From positions 1-35,298 of the forward strand of contig JAJRUD010000206.1 of assembly GCA_024277995.1 (NCBI GenBank): DNA of 35,298 nt. The letters are read 5' to 3'. This document shows, in pieces, positions 30,249-35,298 of this stretch (the stretch's first letter is position 1; every line of letters starts with the position of its first letter). The position numbers and the translations under genes were made by a program. The notes beneath the pieces are model-generated. The model was not told the DNA's origin. It saw nothing but the letters and a program-made list of their open reading frames with translations, and made no database searches. This DNA is from Chloroflexota bacterium (GTDB lineage: Bacteria > Chloroflexota > Anaerolineae > Anaerolineales > E44-bin32).

Positions 30249-31118
30249 TTGGATTTCCGCTTCTGGCTCTTTCAGGTCATGAACGGGCTGACCACTGGAG
30301 CCCTGCTGTTCTTCGTGGCAAGCGGCTTCACGGTGGTCTTCGGGTTGATGCGCATCCTGAACCTGGCCCATGGGGGCCTCTTCTTGCTCGGCGGGCTCGT
30401 CGGATGGTCTGTGCAGCAGGCCACGGGTGACTTCACGCTCGCGCTGCTGGCGGGCGGGCTGGCCGCCGGCGCGCTCGGCCTGCTGCTGGAACAGGCCTTC
30501 ACGCGCAGCCTGATGGGCGACCCGCTCAACCAGGTCTTGCTCACCCTGGGCATCGCCTTCATCCTGAACAACGGCTATCTGGCCATCTGGGGCGGCACGC
30601 CGCGCAGCCTGGCCCCGCCGCAGGTCTTCAGCGCTTCCGTTTCGGTCCTGGGCGTGACCTACCCTTCCTACCGCCTGTTCCTGATCGCGCTGTCGCTGGC
30701 CGCCGGCGCCGCCCTGTGGCTCTTCTGGGAGCGCTCCCGCCTGGGCGCCATGATCCGGGCCTGCGTCGACGACCGCGCCATGGCAGCCGCCATGGGCATC
30801 CGCGTCGACCTGGTCTTCGCCGGCGTCTTCACCGTGGGCGCCGTCCTTGCCGGCCTGGCCGGCGTGCTGGGCGGCCCGGTGGTGGGCACCTTCATCGGGC
30901 TGGATTTCGACGTCCTGCTCCTGGCCGTTGTGGTCATCGTCGTCGGCGGAATCGGCAGCCTGAGTGGAGCCTTCGTTGGGAGCATGCTGGTCGGTCTGGT
31001 CGACGCGCTGGCAAAGGCATCCTTCCCCCAGGTGAGCTACTTCACCCTCTTCGCCCCCGTCATCCTGATTCTGCTCCTGCGTCCCCAGGGCCTCTTCGGC
31101 AGGGAGAGCGACCAATGA
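30249..31118 (+). CDS. HAAT ABC permease (LivH type)
   Basis: A 289-residue permease of the LivH family, with eight hydrophobic segments. The family signatures RILNLAHGGLFLLGG (residues about 34-48), EAGALGLLLEQAF-like early loop and VGGIGSLSGAFVGSMLVGLV near the C-terminus are present. The TTG at 30249 is chosen because the protein then begins MDFRFWLFQVMNGLTTGALL, as LivH proteins normally do. The longer frame to 30156 would add a sequence made from the hairpin (IPTCRLAGGDIWEG), which is not real coding. The Shine-Dalgarno is weak (GGGG about 12 bases upstream). The stop overlaps the next ATG (ATGA). Confidence 0.9.
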   Translation: MDFRFWLFQVMNGLTTGALLFFVASGFTVVFGLMRILNLAHGGLFLLGGLVGWSVQQATGDFTLALLAGGLAAGALGLLLEQAFTRSLMGDPLNQVLLTLGIAFILNNGYLAIWGGTPRSLAPPQVFSASVSVLGVTYPSYRLFLIALSLAAGAALWLFWERSRLGAMIRACVDDRAMAAAMGIRVDLVFAGVFTVGAVLAGLAGVLGGPVVGTFIGLDFDVLLLAVVVIVVGGIGSLSGAFVGSMLVGLVDALAKASFPQVSYFTLFAPVILILLLRPQGLFGRESDQ

Positions 31119-32887
31119 GGCGCGAGGCGCTGATCCTGTTGGCCGGAGCGGCGCTGGCCGCGCTGCCATGGGCGGCCGGCACCTATTGGGTGGGCCTGAT
31201 GACCCAGGCCCTGATCTTCGGCGCGTTCGCCTTGAGCCTCGACATCCTGGCAGGCTTCACCAGCCTGCCCTCCATCGGCCACGCCGCCTTTTTCGGTCTG
31301 GCGGGCTACGGCGCAGCCCTGGCCGTCACCCGCTGGGGCATCGACCCATGGGCGGCGGCCGCCATCGGCATCCTCTTCTCGGTGCTCGTCGCCCTGGCCT
31401 TCGGCCCCCTGGCCGTGCGCCTTCGGGGCCTGGCTTTCCTGACCGTCACCCTGGCCTTCGCCCAGGTGGCCTGGGGCCTGGCCACGCGCTGGACCTCCTT
31501 TACCGGCGGCGAGAACGGCATCCCCTCCGTGACGCGCCCCTCGCTCGCCCTGCTGGGCTGGGACCTGACGGGCCCCTCCGAATTCTACTGGTTCACGCTC
31601 TTCTGGGTCGTTCTGCTCACGCTGCTCATCCACCGCTTCGCCAACAGCGCCGTCGGGATGAGCCTGCTCGGGATCCGCGAGAGCGATCGGCGCATGGCGG
31701 CGCTGGGCTACAACGTGCAGGCCCGCCGCACCATCGCCTTCGTCCTGGCGGCCGCGGCGGGCGCCGTGGTCGGAGTCTTGAGCGCCTACTACAACAAGTT
31801 CATCGGCCCCGGCTCCCTGGACTGGCGCCTGTCGGCGCAGATGCTGCTCTCGGTGATCATCGGCGGCGCGGGATCGCTTTGGGGACCCTTCATCGCCGGC
31901 ACCGGATTGCACGTGCTGAAGACGAACCTGATCGGCGAGACCGAGCGCTGGGTGATGGTGCTGGGCATCCTCTACGTCGTCACCGTGGTGCTCATCCCCA
32001 AAGGCCTGGCCTCCCTGCCACGCATTGTGCGTGCCAAGCTGTGGAGGCAGCAGCCCAAGTCCCCGGCCGAAAAGAAGCCTCCTCGGCCCGCCGCCCCGAT
32101 CAGGATCCACAGCGACTACATCATGGGAGACCGATCGCGTTCGGAAGAACCCGCGCTGGAAGCACGCGGCATTTCGGTACACTTCGGCGGGCTGCAGGCC
32201 CTGCAGAGGGTGGATTTGAAGGTAATGCCGGGCACACGCCATGGGATCCTCGGGCCCAACGGTGCCGGCAAGACCACGCTCTTCAACGTGCTCACCGGTT
32301 TCGTCAAGCCCAGCGAGGGCCGCGTCTTCGTCCACGGCGTCGACATCACCGCGCTGCCCACCCATAAGCGCGTCGGCCTTGGGCTGGTGCGCACCTTGCA
32401 GATCACGACGCTCTTCCCCGAGCTGACCGCCATGGAAAACGTACTCATCGGGACGCTGGTCGGCGTCGGCCATCATCGCAACCTCTGGCGCCGGGCGCGG
32501 TCCGATCGACAAGCATGCCAGGCCGCCCTGGGGCTGCTGCATGACCTGGGCCTCGAGTATCTGGCGGAGACCAAGGTGGCCGAAATCGGCTACGGCGAGC
32601 AGCGCCAGCTCGAGATCGCCGTCGCGCTGGCGCCCCGGCCCCGCCTGCTCCTGCTCGATGAACCGACGGCCGGTCTGTCGGCCGCCGAGACGCGCTCCGT
32701 GCTGGAGCTGCTCCAGCGGCTCCCCCAGGATCTGACGCTGGTCATCATCGAGCATGACCTGGAGGTGGTCTTCGAGATCGCCGACCATCTGACCGTCCTG
32801 CATTACGGAGAGCGGATCGCGGATGGACCCTCCGAGGTGGTTCGGCGGGACCCGGTGGTGAGGGAGGTCTACATTGGCAGCCGTTGA
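31115..32887 (+). CDS. LivM permease fused to LivG ATPase
   Basis: A single 590-residue frame. Residues 1-305 are a LivM-type permease with the family block GFTSLPSIGHAAFFGLAGYG, then RLRGLAFLTVTLAFAQVAWG and a SVIIGGAGSLWGPFIAGTGL motif. A basic Pro/Lys linker follows at about 310-345. From about 350 a LivG-type ATPase appears: Walker A GPNGAGKTT at 380-388, C-loop IGYGEQRQLEIAVAL (Gly where Ser or Ala is usual) and Walker B LLLLDEPTAGLS. An internal ATG near 32124 has no stop before it, so a fused protein is expected. Fusion couples the pore to one ATP-binding subunit. LivF overlaps the end by 14 bases. Confidence 0.92.
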   Translation: MRREALILLAGAALAALPWAAGTYWVGLMTQALIFGAFALSLDILAGFTSLPSIGHAAFFGLAGYGAALAVTRWGIDPWAAAAIGILFSVLVALAFGPLAVRLRGLAFLTVTLAFAQVAWGLATRWTSFTGGENGIPSVTRPSLALLGWDLTGPSEFYWFTLFWVVLLTLLIHRFANSAVGMSLLGIRESDRRMAALGYNVQARRTIAFVLAAAAGAVVGVLSAYYNKFIGPGSLDWRLSAQMLLSVIIGGAGSLWGPFIAGTGLHVLKTNLIGETERWVMVLGILYVVTVVLIPKGLASLPRIVRAKLWRQQPKSPAEKKPPRPAAPIRIHSDYIMGDRSRSEEPALEARGISVHFGGLQALQRVDLKVMPGTRHGILGPNGAGKTTLFNVLTGFVKPSEGRVFVHGVDITALPTHKRVGLGLVRTLQITTLFPELTAMENVLIGTLVGVGHHRNLWRRARSDRQACQAALGLLHDLGLEYLAETKVAEIGYGEQRQLEIAVALAPRPRLLLLDEPTAGLSAAETRSVLELLQRLPQDLTLVIIEHDLEVVFEIADHLTVLHYGERIADGPSEVVRRDPVVREVYIGSR

Positions 32888-33599
32888 GCGCGCTGCATTG
32901 CGCATCCAGGGCCTGCACGTCCACTACGGCGCCAGTCACGCCCTGCAGGGCGTCGACCTGGCCGTGCCGGCCGGCAGTGTGACCGCTGTCCTGGGCCGCA
33001 ACGGAGTGGGCAAGACCACGACCATCAACGCCGTCATGGGCATCGTCCCCGCCAGCGGGGGACACGTCTATGTAGACGACACCGATCTGCTCCCCCTGCC
33101 GGCCCACCTGCGGCGTCGTTTCGGCCTGGCGCTCGTCCCCCAGGGCAGACGCCTCTTTCACAGCCTCTCCGTGGAAGAGCACCTGCACCTCGTCAAGCCC
33201 ATTCGTGAAGAGCCCTTCAGCGTCGAATCGATACTCGACCTCTTCCCGCGCCTGCGGGAGCGCCTCGCGGCCTCGGCCCATACTCTGTCGGGCGGCGAGC
33301 GCTCTATGCTCTCCATCGCCCGCGCGCTGGTCGTGAATCCCACCATCCTGCTGATGGATGAGCCGACGGAGGGGCTGGCCCCGCTGTTGGTCGACTCCAT
33401 CGCGGAGACCATCCCCCTCCTGAAGGACCAAGGGCTGACGGTGCTCCTGGTCGAACAGAACCTGAAGTTCGCGCTGTCCGTCGCGGATTACGTGGCTGTG
33501 ATGGACCGCGGCTCCATCCTGCGCGTGATGAAGCGCGACGAAGTCCGGGACCTGAGGGCCTTGAGCGACCTCATTCTGCACGGCGAGCAGGGGGAATGA
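32874..33599 (+). CDS. HAAT ABC ATPase (LivF type)
   Basis: A 241-residue ATP-binding subunit, the second nucleotide-binding half of the importer. Walker A GRNGVGKTT is at about residues 42-50, the LivF-specific ALVPQGRRLFHSLSVEEHL (Q-loop) follows, the signature is LSGGERSMLSIARAL, Walker B ILLMDEPTEGLAP, and the switch VLLVEQNLKFAL, with Gln where the usual His lies, is typical of LivF proteins. The start is TTG 32874 with GGGAGG six bases upstream and lies inside the end of the LivM-LivG gene. It pairs with the fused LivG domain. Confidence 0.95.
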   Translation: MAAVERAALRIQGLHVHYGASHALQGVDLAVPAGSVTAVLGRNGVGKTTTINAVMGIVPASGGHVYVDDTDLLPLPAHLRRRFGLALVPQGRRLFHSLSVEEHLHLVKPIREEPFSVESILDLFPRLRERLAASAHTLSGGERSMLSIARALVVNPTILLMDEPTEGLAPLLVDSIAETIPLLKDQGLTVLLVEQNLKFALSVADYVAVMDRGSILRVMKRDEVRDLRALSDLILHGEQGE

Positions 33600-33606
33600 T
33601 CATTCC
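33593..33606. repeat. 14-bp perfect palindrome at the end of the importer operon
   Basis: GGAATGATCATTCC spans the livF stop codon and has no loop, so it is more likely a DNA-level protein site or chance than an RNA hairpin. Confidence 0.3.
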
Positions 33607-33609
33607 ATG

Positions 33610-33643
33610 GCCGCCGCTGACAGCCATGTGAGGGGCTGGCGGC
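33610..33643 (+). terminator. Weak hairpin after the importer operon
   Basis: GCCGCC (33610-33615) with GGCGGC (33638-33643), plus inner AGCC/GGCT. It is followed by GAGGGTTCCTC and no T-run. It is the only candidate terminator between livF and the convergent glycosyltransferase gene. Confidence 0.3.
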
Positions 33644-33864
33644 GAGGGTTCCTCTCGATCTCGATCAACAGATACTTGCGCCTCCAATGCGCCAGGTCAT
33701 CTGAGTACGAATGGCAGAACCGGGGACTTCCCGGTCGGATTGCCAATCGGAACTCAGATTCAATCCATCCCCGTGAAGCGTTGCCAGCCGGGCAGTGCGA
33801 CAGGCAGCAACCCGCTGCCCCGACGGCGGACGGCCTGCGTGCCGCACTGTCTCACACCGCAACG

Positions 33865-35298
33865 TCATCGCCTGCGGGCCGGCTGCAGCGGGGGCCGGGC
33901 GGGCGCCCCGCTCTCGGGAGAGCCTCCGAGCCCCCTGCCCCACGTCAAGCCGTCCGCGCAGCGGCCCCAAAGGTGGCTCACGAAGAAGGCCGCCAGGAGG
34001 ATCAGGTACGGATCGACCTGCAGGCGCAATCTTTCAGAGCCCACAAGAGCCATGACGTGGACAACATTCCAGATCAACACCAGCAGCAAGAGGTATGCAC
34101 TCTCCTGTCTGCGAAGAGCCACGAGCATGACGCCGCCCACGGCAAGGACGAACGTTAGCCGAAAGGCCCAAACCCTGATCCTCTCGGCAGGTGTGACGTA
34201 CCTCACCTCGTCATCAAGAGAGGTCAGGCCGTACTCGTATCCATCGGGCCGCCCCTCCTCACCGAAGAGCTCGCGCGGGATTAGAGGGTATGCTCCGAGC
34301 AGGTTCTTGGCACGCTGAATGATGAAGGTTCGCGGCTGATCAGAGATGAACTGCACGCTCATCTTCCATAGATAATCGTCGCGCTCCGACTCGGTCCGAC
34401 TAGCCCAGTCGGGCATCACCTGTCTCTCAGGCAAGGACACACCTTGCCATTCTGGGCGCGTTCGCATCTCGGCCCACCACGTGTGATCCCAGAGTTTCCA
34501 CTTCGCGTTGGGAAGCGGCGAGAACATCCCATGCGCCACATAGTTGTAGGATGCGTATGGCAACAGGACGCCTGCAACGGTCAGCAGGAGCACCGCAAAC
34601 GCCCTCACCTTCACACGCCGCGTCCGCTGGAACTGACGATAGGCGAGATAAGGGAGCAGGAGGGAGAGCAACAGGACCACCTCGGTCCTCGTCAGAACGG
34701 CGATCCCCGCGATCAATCCCCATGCGAAATAGCGCTTCAATGGCATATCGTCTCTGTCCAGCCCGAATGTCTGCCATACCAGCAGCGCCACGAGAGGAAA
34801 GAACAGGCCTTCCGACAGGATGGGCCGCGCATACATGACCAGAGCCGGGTAGAACGCGATGCCTATTCCGGCCAGGATCGCAGTCCTGCTGTTGAACAGG
34901 TGGTATCCGAGCGAATAGATCACGACAACAACCACCACTGAGAGGATGATCTGCAACGATCTGACCATGATCAGACTCTTGCCAAACACCTTGAACACCA
35001 GAGCCAGGAACAACGGGTACATTGGCGGCACAATGGATGTCGGCTGGCCAGGATTTGCAACCCAGATCTCGGTGCCGACCGTGAACCCCCGCCCCTCGAC
35101 AAGACTGCTGGCCAGGTCCAGATAGATGTACTGGTCAGCCATCGAGTCCTGAATGGCCTCGTCCAACCCACCCCATACGACGAGGAAGGCGATCCGCACT
35201 CCTATCGCAAGTACCGACAGGAGCAGAAGCCATCGAAGGTGTTGCCTGGCGTATGCCGGGTTGTCTTGTGGGAGAGCAGCCGGGTCAGGATCCCTCAC
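33865..35298 (-). CDS. GT-C-type membrane glycosyltransferase (PMT/ArnT-like), reaching the window edge
   Basis: At least 477 residues with about 10-12 transmembrane helices. The N-terminal periplasmic loop has QDSMADQYIYLDLASSLVEG with acidic residues, as in dolichyl-phosphate mannosyltransferase-type (GT39/ArnT-like) enzymes that move a sugar from a lipid carrier. ARPILSEGLFFPLVALLVW and ERLRLQVDPYLILLAAFFVS are typical of this group. Donor and acceptor are unknown. A GTG at the very last base triplet could be the start, but the gene may extend beyond the window. The last 30 residues are hydrophilic and Pro/Arg-rich. No operon partner is visible. Confidence 0.8.
   Translation of the reverse strand: MRDPDPAALPQDNPAYARQHLRWLLLLSVLAIGVRIAFLVVWGGLDEAIQDSMADQYIYLDLASSLVEGRGFTVGTEIWVANPGQPTSIVPPMYPLFLALVFKVFGKSLIMVRSLQIILSVVVVVVIYSLGYHLFNSRTAILAGIGIAFYPALVMYARPILSEGLFFPLVALLVWQTFGLDRDDMPLKRYFAWGLIAGIAVLTRTEVVLLLSLLLPYLAYRQFQRTRRVKVRAFAVLLLTVAGVLLPYASYNYVAHGMFSPLPNAKWKLWDHTWWAEMRTRPEWQGVSLPERQVMPDWASRTESERDDYLWKMSVQFISDQPRTFIIQRAKNLLGAYPLIPRELFGEEGRPDGYEYGLTSLDDEVRYVTPAERIRVWAFRLTFVLAVGGVMLVALRRQESAYLLLLVLIWNVVHVMALVGSERLRLQVDPYLILLAAFFVSHLWGRCADGLTWGRGLGGSPESGAPARPPLQPARRR

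Noticed and set aside
28869-31169. Very long minus-strand frame (766 codons) opposite the HAAT importer genes
   Set aside because: Runs antisense through clear binding-protein and LivH genes; Gln/Asp/Gly-rich sequence without domains; a shadow of high GC codon use.
31037-32905. Minus-strand frame of 622 codons opposite the LivM-LivG gene
   Set aside because: Antisense to a gene with all ABC motifs; no protein-like pattern.

Overview
The window is a GC-rich bacterial chromosome segment with densely packed genes, many of them joined by ATGA overlaps. No mobile element, CRISPR array, rRNA gene or phage gene was seen. The gene types suggest Chloroflexota (Anaerolineae/Caldilineae-like): a Thr/Pro-linker lipoprotein with a C-terminal beta-sandwich domain, a TIGR04053-type radical SAM protein inside a heme operon, HemY-type porphyrinogen oxidase, LysM-M23 peptidase and frequent TTG starts. 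This placement is inferred from gene content; no phylogeny was run.

Layout. 1-2738 is the end of a sugar ABC importer operon (partial binding protein and two MalF/MalG-type permeases, no ATPase). 2959-5001 is uvrB. 5253-7394 (-) is an OmpR-type two-component pair whose kinase has a Met/His-rich sensor loop. 7864-8718 is a lipoprotein. 8825-8901 (-) is tRNA-Arg(TCT). 9055-11090 (-) is a two-gene operon of unrecognised winged-helix-like proteins. 11233-13755 holds a DUF2007 protein (+) and, on the minus strand, an M23 endopeptidase, a DUF192 protein and a stand-alone receiver protein.

14097-24135 is a tetrapyrrole operon: a MerR-type regulator, hemA, hemC, hemD, hemB, a radical SAM/SPASM protein, hemE, a 75-codon remnant of ferrochelatase (hemH), hemY and hemL. 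It covers the C5 pathway from glutamyl-tRNA to uroporphyrinogen III, its decarboxylation to coproporphyrinogen III, and a porphyrinogen oxidase. The ferrochelatase slot is internally deleted, and no HemQ/ChdC or HemN is present, so how heme is completed is an open question; the radical SAM protein is the obvious candidate for one of the late steps.

24144-25298 (-) is an M50 site-2-type protease with a CBS region. 25434-25685 is a small TPR-like protein with its own promoter and a perfect terminator-like hairpin. 25932-27065 (-) is a ferredoxin-type protein with an unusual run of seven cysteines. 27454-28218 (-) is an isochorismatase-fold amidohydrolase, divergent from a branched-chain-amino-acid-type (HAAT) ABC importer at 28818-33599. 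That importer consists of a binding lipoprotein, LivH, a LivM-LivG fusion and LivF. Between them lies a near-consensus promoter, a palindromic operator candidate and a strongly structured leader. 33865-35298 (-) is a GT-C-type membrane glycosyltransferase running to the window edge.

The most interesting points are the hemH remnant beside a radical SAM protein, the structured leader at 28499-28787, the unrecognised 9.0-11.1 kb operon, and the shared design of both ABC operons: a long perfect hairpin between the binding-protein gene and a TTG-initiated permease gene.
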